Counted from the stretch's first letter, positions 50,207 to 59,431 are shown. The stretch is 64,000 nucleotides of DNA from Sphingomonas aurea (GCF_030678875.1 NZ_JAUUDS010000010.1:1-64000); one strand, 5' to 3'. A program made the numbers and translations. The notes: generated from the letters alone by a model not told the origin.

Positions 50207-50487
50207 TGCGTCGCACCCTGCCTATCGTCCTTGTTCTCCCGCTGCTGGCCGGCGGTTGCCTCAGCACCGCAGCGTCGGTGGTGAAGGCGCCGTTCCAGGT
50301 CGCCGGCAAAGCGGTCGACTGGACCACCACCAGCCAGGAAGAGGCCGACCGCAACTACGGCCGCAAGATGCGCAAGGCGGAGGCTCGCGAGGGCAAGGAG
50401 CGCCGCGAGTGGGAAAAGCGCTGCCGCAGGAATCCCGACGATTGCGGCGAGTATCAGGGCTACCGCGCCGACGACGTGCGGCGGTAG
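50206..50487 (+). CDS. small lipoprotein of unknown function
   Basis: A 93-aa protein with a lipobox LLAGGC (Cys18) after a short hydrophobic leader. The mature part begins with an amphipathic stretch and then turns very basic and acidic (RKMRKAEAREGKERREWEKR), with two C-terminal cysteines. Its ATG shares a base with the glpQ stop (TAATG), so it is co-translated. Probably an envelope protein; function unknown. A palindrome follows the gene. Confidence 0.75.
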   Translation: MRRTLPIVLVLPLLAGGCLSTAASVVKAPFQVAGKAVDWTTTSQEEADRNYGRKMRKAEAREGKERREWEKRCRRNPDDCGEYQGYRADDVRR

Positions 50488-50500
50488 ATCGCGCCTGACC

Positions 50501-50528
50501 CGTCGTCCCGGCGTTCGCCGGGATGACG
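50501..50528. repeat. GTCxTCCCGGC palindrome between convergent genes
   Basis: A 12-base stem (CGTCGTCCCGGC with GCCGGGATGACG, one G-T pair, loop GTTC) between the lipoprotein and the pterin dehydratase genes. Diverged member of the GTCATGCCGGG family. No T-run follows on either strand. Confidence 0.65.
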
Positions 50529-50539
50529 GCTGGGCTGTC

Positions 50540-50836
50540 CTACTCCTCCACGATCGCGTCGATCGCCTGCGCCATTTCGATGTCCCGCGACGACAATCCG
50601 CCCGCGTCGTGCGTCGTCAGCAGCACGTCGACCCGGTTGTACACGTTAGCCCATTCCGGATGATGGTTCATCCGCTCGGCGATCAGCGCGACCTGGGTCA
50701 TGAAGCCGAATGCCTCGATGAAGTCGGCGAAGACGATCGTCCTGGTGATCGCGTCGCGCGCCTCGTCGTGATCCCATTCAGGCAGGCCGTCGAGTGCGTC
50801 CGCCCGCTCGGTCTCGCTCAGCGCCTCGATCATCAT
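50540..50836 (-). CDS. 4a-hydroxytetrahydrobiopterin dehydratase (pterin-4a-carbinolamine dehydratase)
   Basis: Regenerates oxidised pterin for aromatic amino acid hydroxylases and doubles as DCoH in animals. The 98-aa protein has the catalytic [20 protein letters not shown] segment and the early [13 protein letters not shown]. No phenylalanine hydroxylase is in the window. The chosen start is the first of two adjacent ATGs at 50836. Upstream is the divergent metallopeptidase gene. Confidence 0.9.
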   Translation of the reverse strand: MMIEALSETERADALDGLPEWDHDEARDAITRTIVFADFIEAFGFMTQVALIAERMNHHPEWANVYNRVDVLLTTHDAGGLSSRDIEMAQAIDAIVEE

Positions 50837-50881
50837 CGCCCTCCGGTTCGCGACGCTTGCCGTCGCCGAGCGGCAACGCCT

Positions 50882-51301
50882 ATGGCGGTGGGGATGGATC
50901 GGCAAGGCTTCACCGGCACGGCGCCCGACGCCGACCTGATCGAATCAATCGCGCACGACACGATCGCGCGGTTGCCGGCCGCCTTCGCCGCGCATCTCGG
51001 CGCCGTGGTACTGATCGTCGAGGAAGTCGCGGACGAGGAGACGCTGGCCGCGCTCGGCATCGACCATCCGCTCGACCTCACCGGCATCTATTCGGGCCGC
51101 CCGGTCGGCGAGAAGTCGTCGATGGAATCGGGCGCGCTTCCCGACCGCATCCACCTCTATCGCCGCGCGATCCTCGACGAGTGGGTGGAAACCGGCGTTC
51201 GCCTCGACGACCTCGTCGCCCATGTCACCATCCACGAGATCGGCCATCATTTCGGCCTGTCCGACGACGACATGCACGCGCTGGAAGAGGCGGCGGGTTG
51301 A
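50882..51301 (+). CDS. small metallopeptidase (zincin-like, PF06262 type)
   Basis: A 139-aa predicted zinc protease, short and without a signal peptide, having HEIGHHFG (residues 118-125) with the third ligand expected among the trailing acidic residues. It belongs to the minimal zincin group of mostly uncharacterised proteins. An in-frame ATG four codons later is an alternative start. The stop overlaps the TTG start of ccmA (TTGA), so it is coupled to cytochrome c maturation genes. Confidence 0.85.
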   Translation: MAVGMDRQGFTGTAPDADLIESIAHDTIARLPAAFAAHLGAVVLIVEEVADEETLAALGIDHPLDLTGIYSGRPVGEKSSMESGALPDRIHLYRRAILDEWVETGVRLDDLVAHVTIHEIGHHFGLSDDDMHALEEAAG

Positions 51302-51885
51302 ACCTGCTGACGCTCGACACCGTCACCTGCCTGCGCGGTGGTCGGCGACTGTTCGAGGCGCTGGACCTGGTGCTGGAGGCTGGCGGGGCGGCCGTCGTGA
51401 CCGGCCCCAATGGCGCCGGCAAGTCGAGCCTGCTGCGCCTCGTCGCCGGCCTGTTGAGGGCGGAGGCCGGCACCGTTCGGGCGGCACCGGCGGCGCTGCT
51501 CGACGAGCGGAGTGCGCTCGACCCCGACCGTCGCCTCGCCGACGCGCTCGGCTTCTGGGCACGGGTCGACGGAACGCACGACCGCATCGCCGCCGCACTC
51601 GCCATGCTCGACCTGACCGCACTGGCCGACGTGCCCGTCCGGCTGCTGTCAACCGGCCAGCGCCGCCGCGCCGGCCTCGCCCGCATCGCCGCCAGCCCGG
51701 CGCCGCTCTGGCTGCTCGACGAGCCGGCCAACGGCCTCGATACGGCGGCGGTGGTGCGGCTGGCGGCGATGATCGCGGCGCACCGCGCTGGCGGCGGTGC
51801 CGCGCTGATCGCCACCCACCTGCCGCTCGACCTGCCCGGCGCGCGGACGATCGCGCTGGAGCCGGCGCTGGAGGCGACAGCATGA
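51298..51885 (+). CDS. ccmA: heme exporter ATP-binding protein CcmA
   Basis: ATPase of the CcmABCD heme-release machinery for c-type cytochrome maturation. The 195-aa protein has Walker A GPNGAGKSS, the degenerate signature STGQRRRAGLAR and Walker B LWLLDEPANGLD. The start is a TTG at 51298 overlapping the metallopeptidase stop; no ATG or GTG fits the first beta strand. ccmC and later ccm genes are not in this window. Confidence 0.93.
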   Translation: MNLLTLDTVTCLRGGRRLFEALDLVLEAGGAAVVTGPNGAGKSSLLRLVAGLLRAEAGTVRAAPAALLDERSALDPDRRLADALGFWARVDGTHDRIAAALAMLDLTALADVPVRLLSTGQRRRAGLARIAASPAPLWLLDEPANGLDTAAVVRLAAMIAAHRAGGGAALIATHLPLDLPGARTIALEPALEATA

Positions 51886-52517
51886 TCGCGCTGATCCGGC
51901 GCGACGTCCGCCGCTTCTATGCGGGGGGCGGGGCGACGCTGGTCGTCATCTTCTTCCTGCTCGTGGCGACGCTGTTCCCCTTCGCGATCGGTCCCGATGC
52001 GGCGCTGCTGGCGCGGGTCGGCGGCGGGGTGATCTGGGCCGCCGCGCTGCTCGCCGCGCTGCTGCCGGTCGAGCGGCTGATCGCGCCCGATCTGGAAGCG
52101 GGGGTGATCGACCAGCTTGCGGTGCGCGGCATGCCGCTGGCGCTGGTCACCGGCGCCAAGACGGTCGCCCACTGGCTCGCCTTCGCGCCCCCGCTGATGG
52201 CGGCGACGGTGATCGCCGCCGGGCTGCTCGGCCTGTCGGGCGAGACGCTGGTCGCGGTCGAGATCGGGCTGCTGCTCGGCACCCCCGGCCTCGCCGCGCT
52301 GGCGGTCGCGACCGCCGCGCTGACCGCGGGCCTGCGCGGCGCCGGAGCGGTGGCGGGGCTGGTCATGCTGCCGCTCGCCATCCCACTCCTGATCTTCGGT
52401 GCCGGTGCGATCGGCGGCGGGGCAGGGGGGCTGAAGCTGCTCGCCGCGGTCAGCCTGCTGCTGGTCGCCGGCGCGCCGTTCGTCGCCGGTGCGGCGCTCC
52501 GGGCAGGGATGGACTAA
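51882..52517 (+). CDS. ccmB: heme exporter permease CcmB
   Basis: A 211-aa inner-membrane protein with six hydrophobic helices, the membrane partner of CcmA. It starts MIALIRRDVRRFY, typical of CcmB, and is coupled to ccmA (ATGA). The stop is 3 bases from the stop of the convergent methyltransferase gene, leaving no space for a separate terminator. Confidence 0.92.
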   Translation: MIALIRRDVRRFYAGGGATLVVIFFLLVATLFPFAIGPDAALLARVGGGVIWAAALLAALLPVERLIAPDLEAGVIDQLAVRGMPLALVTGAKTVAHWLAFAPPLMAATVIAAGLLGLSGETLVAVEIGLLLGTPGLAALAVATAALTAGLRGAGAVAGLVMLPLAIPLLIFGAGAIGGGAGGLKLLAAVSLLLVAGAPFVAGAALRAGMD

Positions 52518-52520
52518 ATC

Positions 52521-53390
52521 CTAGCGGCTCCACCGCGCCCAGATCGCGGTCGGCAGCACCAACCCGCGCGCTTCCTCGCGCACGCCCAGTTCGCCCATCT
52601 CGACCGTCCCGGGCAGGTCGGCAAAGGCCTGTCGCAGCAGCTCGCCGATCGCCAGCGCGGACATGCGCACCGCATAGACGGTCAGGAACAGGAAGCGCGA
52701 CCGCTCGTCGAGCAGGCGACGGCAGTCGGCGATCAGGCCGGGCAGATCCTCTTCCAGCCGCCACACCTCGCCCTCCGGCCCGCGGCCATATTTGGGTGGG
52801 TCGAGCAGGATCCCGTCATAGCGCCGCCCGCGCCGCACCTCGCGCGCCACGAACTTGGCGGCATCGTCGACGATCCAGCGCACCGGCGCGTCGGCCATGC
52901 CGGACAGCGCCGCATTGCCCCGCGCCGCCTCGACCGACTTCTTCGAGGCATCGACATGCACCATCCGCACGCCCTTGCTCGCCAGCGCCAGCGTGCCAAC
53001 GCCGGTATAGCCGAACAGGTTCATGCACTCCGCCGCCTCGACGCCGGCGACCTGCCCGCGCATCCAGTCCCACACCGGGGCCATGTCGGGGAAGAAGCCG
53101 AGGTGGCGGAAGGGCGTGTTCTGGGCGGTGAAGCTGACCTCGTTCCACTTCAGCGGCCAGCCGTCGCGCGGCACCTGTCCGACGTAGCGCCACTGACCGC
53201 CACCGTCCTCGTCCGATCCCGGCACGAACTCGGCATCGGCGCGCCAGTCGTCGCTGGCCGGCGCCCACATCGCCTGCGGCTCGGGCCGGACGAAGCGGAA
53301 CCGGCCATAGCGCTCCAGCTTGCGGCCATGCCCCGAATCGACCAGGCCGTAATCCGCCCAGGGCTCCCCGATCAGCGTCGCCAGCGTCAT
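52521..53390 (-). CDS. class I SAM-dependent methyltransferase (RlmI-like)
   Basis: A 289-aa protein with SAM motif I NLFGYTGVGTLALASKG, acidic loop HVDASKKSVE and catalytic-loop LLDPPKYGRG, as in RlmI/RlmK-type RNA methyltransferases (DPPxFG-like). No PUA domain is present, so it may modify rRNA or another substrate. The ATG at 53390 overlaps the thrC stop (ATGA). Last gene of the minus-strand run from ctaC or thrC. Confidence 0.87.
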   Translation of the reverse strand: MTLATLIGEPWADYGLVDSGHGRKLERYGRFRFVRPEPQAMWAPASDDWRADAEFVPGSDEDGGGQWRYVGQVPRDGWPLKWNEVSFTAQNTPFRHLGFFPDMAPVWDWMRGQVAGVEAAECMNLFGYTGVGTLALASKGVRMVHVDASKKSVEAARGNAALSGMADAPVRWIVDDAAKFVAREVRRGRRYDGILLDPPKYGRGPEGEVWRLEEDLPGLIADCRRLLDERSRFLFLTVYAVRMSALAIGELLRQAFADLPGTVEMGELGVREEARGLVLPTAIWARWSR

Positions 53391-54781
53391 GCCGATGGGG
53401 TGGCGTGTGCCGCCACGTAATCGCCCACCGCCGCCAGCGTCGCGGGCAGGGTGACGTAGCGCTCCTCGCGGTCGAACAGGTCGCCGACCCGCGCCGGCAG
53501 GCCGGGGCGCAGCCCGGTCGCCCGCTCGACCGCATCGCGGAACTTCGCCGGATGCGCGGTCGCCAGCGTCACCACCGGCGCGGTCGTGTCCAGCGCGCGG
53601 GCAGCGCTCAGCGCGATGGCGGTGTGCGGGTCGATCGTCTCGCCGGCATGCTCGCACGCCCAGCGCATCGCCAGCGCCATATCGTTGCCGTCCACGCGCG
53701 CGCTGGCGAACAGTCCGGCCGCCCCCTGCTGCTGCGCGTTGGTCAGCCGCATCGCCCCCGACGCGTCGAAGCCGCGCATCTGCGCCGCCATCGCCGCGCC
53801 GTCCCGCCCGCCCAGGTCGAACAGCAGCCGCTCGAAATTGGACGAGACCTGGATGTCCATTGACGGGGTCGCGGTCTGCTCGACCTTGCCCTTGCTGTAA
53901 TCGCCCGACGACAGCGCACGGTGCAGGATGTCGTTGACGTTGGTCGCCACCACCAGCCGCTCGACTGGCAGTCCCATGCGCGCCGCGACATAGCCGGCGA
54001 ACACGTCGCCGAAATTGCCGGTCGGGACCGAGAAGGCGATCGCCTTACCCGGCGCGCCGAGCCGCACCGCGGCGTAGAAGTAATAGACCACCTGCGCCAT
54101 CAGCCGCGCCCAGTTGATCGAATTCACCGCCGACAGGCTGAAGCGATCGGCCAACGCTTGCGTCGCGAACATGGTCTTCACCAGCGCCTGCGCCTGGTCG
54201 AAATCGCCCTCGATCGCGATGTTGTGGACGTTGGGGGCGAGCACCGTCGTCATCTGGCGCCGCTGCACGTCCGACACGCGGCCGGCAGGGTGGAGCATGA
54301 AGATATCGATCCCCTCACGCCCCGCCACCGCGTCGATCGCCGCCGACCCGGTGTCGCCGCTGGTCGCGCCGATGATCGTCAGCCGGCGGGTCGATCCGGT
54401 CAGGAACTTCTCGAACAGCAGGCCGAGGAGCTGGAGCGCGACGTCCTTGAACGCCAGCGTCGGCCCATGAAACAGCTCCAGCAGCCACTGGTCATGGTCG
54501 AGCTGGACGAGCGGCGTGACGGCGGCATGGCTGAACCGGCCATAGGCCTGCTCGCACAGGTCGCGAAGCTCCTCCTCGCTCAGCGTGTCGCCGACGAAGG
54601 GCAGCATGATCCGCACCGCCGTCTCGGCATAGGAGAGGCCGGCCAGGTCGGCGATCTGGTTGGCGGTCAGCGTCGGCCAGCTTTCCGGCACATAGAGGCC
54701 GCCGTCGCTCGCCAGCCCGGCCAGCGTCGCGCCACGGAAATCGAGGACGGGGGCTGCCCCGCGGGTGCTGTGATAGCGCAT
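53387..54781 (-). CDS. thrC: threonine synthase
   Basis: Makes threonine from O-phosphohomoserine. The 464-aa protein is of the long bacterial/fungal type, with PLP lysine in PTLAFKDVALQ (Lys112), IGATSGDTGSAA and VPTGNFGD motifs. The ATG at 54781 is preceded by GGTTCCGCC only, a weak ribosome site; expression may rely on coupling with SURF1, 11 bases upstream. Confidence 0.95.
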   Translation of the reverse strand: MRYHSTRGAAPVLDFRGATLAGLASDGGLYVPESWPTLTANQIADLAGLSYAETAVRIMLPFVGDTLSEEELRDLCEQAYGRFSHAAVTPLVQLDHDQWLLELFHGPTLAFKDVALQLLGLLFEKFLTGSTRRLTIIGATSGDTGSAAIDAVAGREGIDIFMLHPAGRVSDVQRRQMTTVLAPNVHNIAIEGDFDQAQALVKTMFATQALADRFSLSAVNSINWARLMAQVVYYFYAAVRLGAPGKAIAFSVPTGNFGDVFAGYVAARMGLPVERLVVATNVNDILHRALSSGDYSKGKVEQTATPSMDIQVSSNFERLLFDLGGRDGAAMAAQMRGFDASGAMRLTNAQQQGAAGLFASARVDGNDMALAMRWACEHAGETIDPHTAIALSAARALDTTAPVVTLATAHPAKFRDAVERATGLRPGLPARVGDLFDREERYVTLPATLAAVGDYVAAHATPSA

Positions 54782-54792
54782 GGCGGAACCGC

Positions 54793-55377
54793 CTAGCGCT
54801 CTCGCCGCCGCACCGCCAGCACATAGACGATCGTCGCGATCGCCGCGAAGAAGAACCACTGCCCGGCATAGGCCAGATGGTTGTTGGGCACCGCGCCGAT
54901 ATCGGGCGGCGCGTTGGCCGACAGCCCGGCGGCGGGCGGCATCGCCACCAGCATCGGCAGCGGCGGGCGATGGTCTAACAGCGATCCGATCAGCGAACGG
55001 CCATCGGGCGCGTGGCCGATATAGCCGGTGACCGGCCCCCCGCTCCAGCGCACTTGCGCCTTGGGATCGCGGGTCGTGCCGAGCTGGACGATCGTGCCGC
55101 CCGCGCAGGTCGCGATGGAGCGGAACCCCGCGGCACCGGCACCCGCCAGCTTCACCGCCACCGGTGGCGCGCAGTCCGCGGCGCTGCGCCGGAACAGCAG
55201 CCGGTCGTCCGGGGTGGTGGGGAAGGGGACGGGTGGCCGCGCCGGATTGTCGGCCAGCTGGGCCAGGAACGCCTCCTTCTTCGGCAGCCGATCGGTCAGC
55301 TGCCACAGGCCGAGCGCGATCATCGCCGCCACCGCCAGCGCGACGATCAGGGTCGGGATCAGCGGCAGGCGCCTCAC
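54793..55377 (-). CDS. SURF1 family cytochrome oxidase assembly protein
   Basis: Helps insert heme a into cytochrome oxidase subunit I. The 194-aa protein has two membrane helices, one N-terminal with GLWQLTDR and one C-terminal ending in NNHLAYAGQWFFF, with a periplasmic domain between; the conserved GxWQ and Tyr/Trp residues match SURF1. The GTG start at 55377 overlaps the DUF983 stop as GTGA. Part of the cox cluster. Confidence 0.9.
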   Translation of the reverse strand: MRRLPLIPTLIVALAVAAMIALGLWQLTDRLPKKEAFLAQLADNPARPPVPFPTTPDDRLLFRRSAADCAPPVAVKLAGAGAAGFRSIATCAGGTIVQLGTTRDPKAQVRWSGGPVTGYIGHAPDGRSLIGSLLDHRPPLPMLVAMPPAAGLSANAPPDIGAVPNNHLAYAGQWFFFAAIATIVYVLAVRRRER

Positions 55378-55832
55378 GCCTCCGGCCCCGCGATCTTGCC
55401 CTCGCGCGCGGCGTTGCGATACTCCGACGCGAGCAGCGCCGCCTTGGCAAGGCGCAGGCTGCCGACCACGCCCGCAGCGGTGAACGGTATCCACAGCAGC
55501 ATGTGCACCCAGAGCGGCGGCCCGACCGCCAGCTCCAGCCACACCGCCAGCCCGGTGACGATCGCGCCAAGGATCAGGGTGAGAAAGGCCGCCGGCCCAT
55601 CGCCGACGTTGAACTGGGCGAAATCGAGCCTGCACACGGAGCACCAGTCCGCAAAGCCCAGCAGCGATCCGAACAGCGTCCGCGCGCCGCAGCGGGGGCA
55701 CAGGCCCTTCAGCGCGACCTGCGCGATCGTGGGGACAGGTGTCGAAACGGACGGAGCGCCCGACGGCGTCTCCGCCGCGGGCGCTCCCTTGCCGCCTGGC
55801 GCGGGCTCGCCCGCGCCGACCGGATCAGCCAC
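55374..55832 (-). CDS. DUF983 membrane protein of the cytochrome oxidase cluster
   Basis: A 152-aa protein with a Pro/Ala-rich N-terminus, a zinc-ribbon-like pair CPRC and CSVC (about residues 45-70), and two C-terminal membrane helices. Position between ctaE and SURF1 is typical of alphaproteobacteria and suggests a role in oxidase assembly, which is not proven. The GTG at 55832 overlaps the ctaE end by 8 bases; the start is not certain. Confidence 0.85.
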   Translation of the reverse strand: MADPVGAGEPAPGGKGAPAAETPSGAPSVSTPVPTIAQVALKGLCPRCGARTLFGSLLGFADWCSVCRLDFAQFNVGDGPAAFLTLILGAIVTGLAVWLELAVGPPLWVHMLLWIPFTAAGVVGSLRLAKAALLASEYRNAAREGKIAGPEA

Positions 55833-56736
55833 CGTGGACCGGCGCGCCCCAGCCGCCCCAGACATAGACGGTGACGAACAGGAACAGCCACACCACGTCG
55901 ACGAAGTGCCAGTACCAGGCCGCCGCCTCGAAGCCGAAATGCTGCTTCGGCGTGAACTCACCCCGATAGGCGCGGACCAGGCAGACGATCAGGAAGATCG
56001 TCCCGACCAGAACGTGGAAACCGTGAAAGCCCGTCGCCATGAAGAACGACGCGCCATAGTTGATGCCCTTGAACGGGAAGGGCGCATGGGCATACTCGTA
56101 CGCCTGGATCGCGCTGAACACCGCGCCCAGCACCACCGTCAGCCACAGGCCCTTCAGCACGCCGTCGCGGTTGCCGACGCCCAGCAGACCCCACAGGCCG
56201 GTCTTCTCGCCGCCGCGCTGGTTGTGGATCAGCGCGTGGTGCGCCCAGGTCACCGTGGTGCCCGAGGTCAGCAGGATCAGCGTGTTGAGCAGCGGCAGCT
56301 CGAAGGCATTGATGACCTCCAGCCCCTTGGGCGGCCAGGCGGCGGCGATCGCGGTCGCGCCCTCTGCGGCGCGCTCGACCTGCCCGTCGACGAACTGCAT
56401 CGCGGTCGGGAACAGCGAGAAGTCGAAGAACGCCCAGAACCAGCCGACGAAGAACATGACCTCCGACGCGATGAACAGGATCATGCCGTAGCGGAAATGC
56501 AGCTGGACGACCGGGGTGTGATCGCCGGCATGCGCCTCGCGGATCACCTGCGCCCACCACATATACATGCCCGACAGCACCGCGGCGAAGCCGATCAGGA
56601 AGATCCAGCCGCCACCCGCACCCTCGTGCATGTACATGATGCCGCCTGCCGCCATCACCAGCGCCGCCATCGACGTGTAGAGCGGCAGGATGCTGGGGGG
56701 CAGGATATGGTAATCGTGGTTCTTGGCGCCGGCCAT
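55825..56736 (-). CDS. ctaE: cytochrome c oxidase subunit III
   Basis: Core membrane subunit of the aa3-type terminal oxidase. The 303-aa protein has seven helices with SEVMFFVGWFWAFF and GFHGFHVLVGTIFL, and ends in HFVDVVWLFLF. It is a little longer than usual because of an insertion near residues 115-135. The ATG at 56736 was chosen because MAGAKNHDYHILPPS is the family start; GGGAAG sits upstream. Confidence 0.95.
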   Translation of the reverse strand: MAGAKNHDYHILPPSILPLYTSMAALVMAAGGIMYMHEGAGGGWIFLIGFAAVLSGMYMWWAQVIREAHAGDHTPVVQLHFRYGMILFIASEVMFFVGWFWAFFDFSLFPTAMQFVDGQVERAAEGATAIAAAWPPKGLEVINAFELPLLNTLILLTSGTTVTWAHHALIHNQRGGEKTGLWGLLGVGNRDGVLKGLWLTVVLGAVFSAIQAYEYAHAPFPFKGINYGASFFMATGFHGFHVLVGTIFLIVCLVRAYRGEFTPKQHFGFEAAAWYWHFVDVVWLFLFVTVYVWGGWGAPVHGG

Positions 56737-56808
56737 GTCGCTTCCCTGTTGGCTTATCGGACCCGCTGTAAGCGGCGACCCGGCGAATCGCAATGGCCGG
56801 CAGGGGGG

Positions 56809-57357
56809 TTAGCCGGCGGTCTTCACCGCCTCTGACGGGTAGAAGGTATAGGACAGGGTGATCGTCTCGACATCCGCGGCATCGGGATCGTCAAGCATCT
56901 TGGGATCGACGTAGAAGATTACCGGCATCCGCGCCGTCTCGCCCGGCTTCAGCGTCTGCTGGGTAAAACAGAAGCACTGGATCTTGGTGAAATACTTGCC
57001 GACCTGTGCCGGGGTGACGTTGAACGTCGCAGTGCCGGTGATCGGCCGGTTGGATGTGTTGGTCGCGGTGAAGAACGCCATGTCACGCGCGCCGACCGCC
57101 ACCGTATCCGACGGGTTCTCCGGGCGAAAGCGCCAGGGCAGCTTGGGGCTGACGTTCGCGTCGAAGTCGACCCGCACCTGTCGCGTCGTCGCGCCCGGCG
57201 CCTCCAGCCCGCGCTGGGTCGTGCCGTTCAGCCCGGTCACCTGGCAGAACAGCCGGTACAGCGGCACGCTGGCCCAGGCGAGCCCGGTCATGAAGCAGAT
57301 GCCGAGCACGGCCAGCATCGCGGTGCGCATCCGCCGGTCGCCTGCGGGAGAGGTCAT
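56809..57357 (-). CDS. ctaG: cytochrome c oxidase assembly protein CtaG (Cox11)
   Basis: Delivers copper to the CuB site of subunit I. The 182-aa protein has one N-terminal helix, then the periplasmic domain with the copper-binding CFCF motif and VIFYVDP. The ATG at 57357 overlaps the stop of the small coxF-like gene (ATGA). The 72-base gap to ctaE holds no visible hairpin. Confidence 0.95.
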   Translation of the reverse strand: MTSPAGDRRMRTAMLAVLGICFMTGLAWASVPLYRLFCQVTGLNGTTQRGLEAPGATTRQVRVDFDANVSPKLPWRFRPENPSDTVAVGARDMAFFTATNTSNRPITGTATFNVTPAQVGKYFTKIQCFCFTQQTLKPGETARMPVIFYVDPKMLDDPDAADVETITLSYTFYPSEAVKTAG

Positions 57358-57491
57358 CCGTGCATGCCGAGCTGGATCTTGGCGATCGAGATCGCGAAGA
57401 TCAGCAGGACGAGCCCGCCTAGCAGCAGCGCCATCACGCGCGCGCGGCCGGCCTGGCGGCGGCGGATAAGCTTTTCGTCTTCGGGGGTCAT
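57354..57491 (-). CDS. small single-helix membrane protein between ctaB and ctaG (CoxF-like)
   Basis: A 45-aa protein: basic, charged N-terminus ([15 protein letters not shown]), then one helix of about 20 hydrophobic residues and a short tail. It overlaps ctaB at its start and ctaG at its stop by ATGA each, so it is translated between them. A small protein at this place is common in alphaproteobacterial cox operons (CoxF). Too short for most automatic calls. Confidence 0.8.
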   Translation of the reverse strand: MTPEDEKLIRRRQAGRARVMALLLGGLVLLIFAISIAKIQLGMHG

Positions 57492-58390
57492 GCCATCATC
57501 CAACGATCGGCGACCAGCGCGCCGAAGATCACGAACAGGTAGAGGATCGAGTAGCTGAACAGCCGCTTCTCGGGCTTCATCGTGTCGCCCTCACCCTGGC
57601 GGCGGGTCGCGACGCGCAACACCAGTGCGGCGAAGATGCCGGTCAGCACCAGCGAGGCGATACCGTAGAGCGGGCCGGTCAGCCCCAACGGCCAAGGTGC
57701 GACGGCGGCAATCGCCATCGGGACGGTGTAGAGCCCGATCTGGTGCCGCGTCACCCGCTCACCGGCGACGACCGGCAGCATCGGCACGCCGGCATTGGCG
57801 TAATCTGTCTTCACGAACAGCGCGAGCGCCCAGAAATGCGGCGGGGTCCACAGGAACACCAGCAGGAACATCAGGAATGGCAGCAGCGCCACGTCGCCGG
57901 TTGCCGCCGCCCAGCCGATCATCGGCGGAAACGCGCCCGCGGCGCCGCCGATGACGATGTTCTGCGGCGTCCGCCGCTTCAGCCAGACGGTGTAGATCAG
58001 GACGTAGAACAGGATCGACACCAGCAGGATCGCTGCCGCAGTCAGATTCACCGCCAACCCCATCAGTATGACGGAGAAGGCGGACAGGCCGACCCCGAAA
58101 TGCAGCGCCGCCTGCCGGTCCATGCGGCCGGCGGGCAAGGGCCGCTGCTGCGTGCGGCGCATGGCGGCATCGATATCGGCCTCGTACCATTGGTTCAGCG
58201 CCCCCGCCGCGCCGGCGCCGAGTGCGATGCACAGGATCGCGGTGAAGCCGATCACCGGATGCACGCCGACCGGCGCTGCCAGCATGCCGCACAGGCCGGT
58301 GAAGACCACCAGCGTCATCACCCGCGGCTTGGTCAGCGCCAGAAAGTCGCGCCAGTCGGCCGGCGGCAGCAGGGGAGTGGTCGTGTCCAT
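57488..58390 (-). CDS. ctaB: protoheme IX farnesyltransferase (heme O synthase)
   Basis: Adds a farnesyl chain to heme b, the first step to heme a. The 300-aa protein has eight or nine helices and the prenyl-diphosphate motif [21 protein letters not shown], with the second conserved loop [10 protein letters not shown]. The ATG at 58390 opens [16 protein letters not shown]. Leads the ctaB-coxF-ctaG run of overlapping genes. Confidence 0.95.
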   Translation of the reverse strand: MDTTTPLLPPADWRDFLALTKPRVMTLVVFTGLCGMLAAPVGVHPVIGFTAILCIALGAGAAGALNQWYEADIDAAMRRTQQRPLPAGRMDRQAALHFGVGLSAFSVILMGLAVNLTAAAILLVSILFYVLIYTVWLKRRTPQNIVIGGAAGAFPPMIGWAAATGDVALLPFLMFLLVFLWTPPHFWALALFVKTDYANAGVPMLPVVAGERVTRHQIGLYTVPMAIAAVAPWPLGLTGPLYGIASLVLTGIFAALVLRVATRRQGEGDTMKPEKRLFSYSILYLFVIFGALVADRWMMA

Positions 58391-58455
58391 AATCTGCCCG
58401 CGCCTATACGCGTGCGCGGGGGCAAGGGACAGTCGAAGTTGCTAAGGCGAGGTTG

Positions 58456-59334
58456 CTACGCGATCTGCCTGCGCCGCATCCGTGTCGGGATCACCAGCCG
58501 CTCGATAAAGGCGATCAGTTCGGTGCGGCGGCGCGGTTCCTCGGCGAACTCGGCGTCAATTCCCAGTCTCCAGCGAGTCGCATGGTCGCCGGGCGCGTCG
58601 TGGAGCCGGTCGAACAGCGCCGCCTGTGCCTCGACATCGTCGGCGTCGCGGCACAGCCCGTCCTCCACCAGCGTCTCGGCCTGCCGGCGTAGCGCCGCGC
58701 CGATCTCGCCGGGGCTGAGTTCGGGATGATACTGCACGCCCCAGAAGATGCCGTCGCCGCTGCGGATCTCCGCCGCCTGCACGCGCACCGCGAGGCTGGT
58801 GGCGAGCAGCGTGGCATCGGGCGGCAGGTCCTCGACCTCGTCGCCGTGGATCGCTGGCGCGTCCCAGACCGCCGGGCGGTCGGAGAGGAGGGGATGGTCG
58901 CGGCCCGCTTCGGTCGGCATCAGCCGCCTGGCGATCCCCGCCTCCTGCCGGAACGGCATCGATCGCACCTTGCCGCCTGCCGCCGCCACGGCGACCTGAA
59001 GGCCGGCGCAGGAGCCGAAGCTGGGTGTGCCGCTGGCGAACACCGCGCGCATGAAGGCGATCTGACGGCGGGTTTCCGGCGTCTCGTCATAGACGTGAAG
59101 CGGCGAGCCGGAGAGGAACACCGCGTCATGGGTGGCGATCTCGTCCGGGTTGGGGATGTCGGCATCGGGATCGGACGGGGTGACCAGTTCGATCCGCGCG
59201 CGTGGCGACAATTGCTCGAGCGTTGCGGCGAAGCTCTCGCCGGCGCTCTTGCCGGCCGAGCGGCGGCGGGTGTCGCGCTCGGCGGCGGTTTCGCTCTCGA
59301 CGATCAGGAAGCGGAGCGGGGTGTCATGCTGCAT
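58456..59334 (-). CDS. class I glutamine amidotransferase-like protein
   Basis: A 292-aa protein with the GATase nucleophile in FGSCAGLQ (Cys109) and the His/Glu of GVQYHPELSPGE, so a complete triad; it resembles stand-alone GMP synthase-like GATases such as those that act on gamma-glutamyl compounds. The C-terminal 80 residues are helical and specific. Starts at 59334, 59358 or 59370 (TTG) are all possible, since no ribosome site decides. It sits inside the cox cluster but has no obvious link to it. Confidence 0.82.
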   Translation of the reverse strand: MQHDTPLRFLIVESETAAERDTRRRSAGKSAGESFAATLEQLSPRARIELVTPSDPDADIPNPDEIATHDAVFLSGSPLHVYDETPETRRQIAFMRAVFASGTPSFGSCAGLQVAVAAAGGKVRSMPFRQEAGIARRLMPTEAGRDHPLLSDRPAVWDAPAIHGDEVEDLPPDATLLATSLAVRVQAAEIRSGDGIFWGVQYHPELSPGEIGAALRRQAETLVEDGLCRDADDVEAQAALFDRLHDAPGDHATRWRLGIDAEFAEEPRRRTELIAFIERLVIPTRMRRRQIA

Positions 59335-59431
59335 CGGCAGTCCGGGTGGGATAGGCATCTGCGGGGTCAACGCACCCGCTGCCGTCCTGCTCCGGCTGCC
59401 TGTTCAACTGGATCACCTTCTGAAACGAGAA

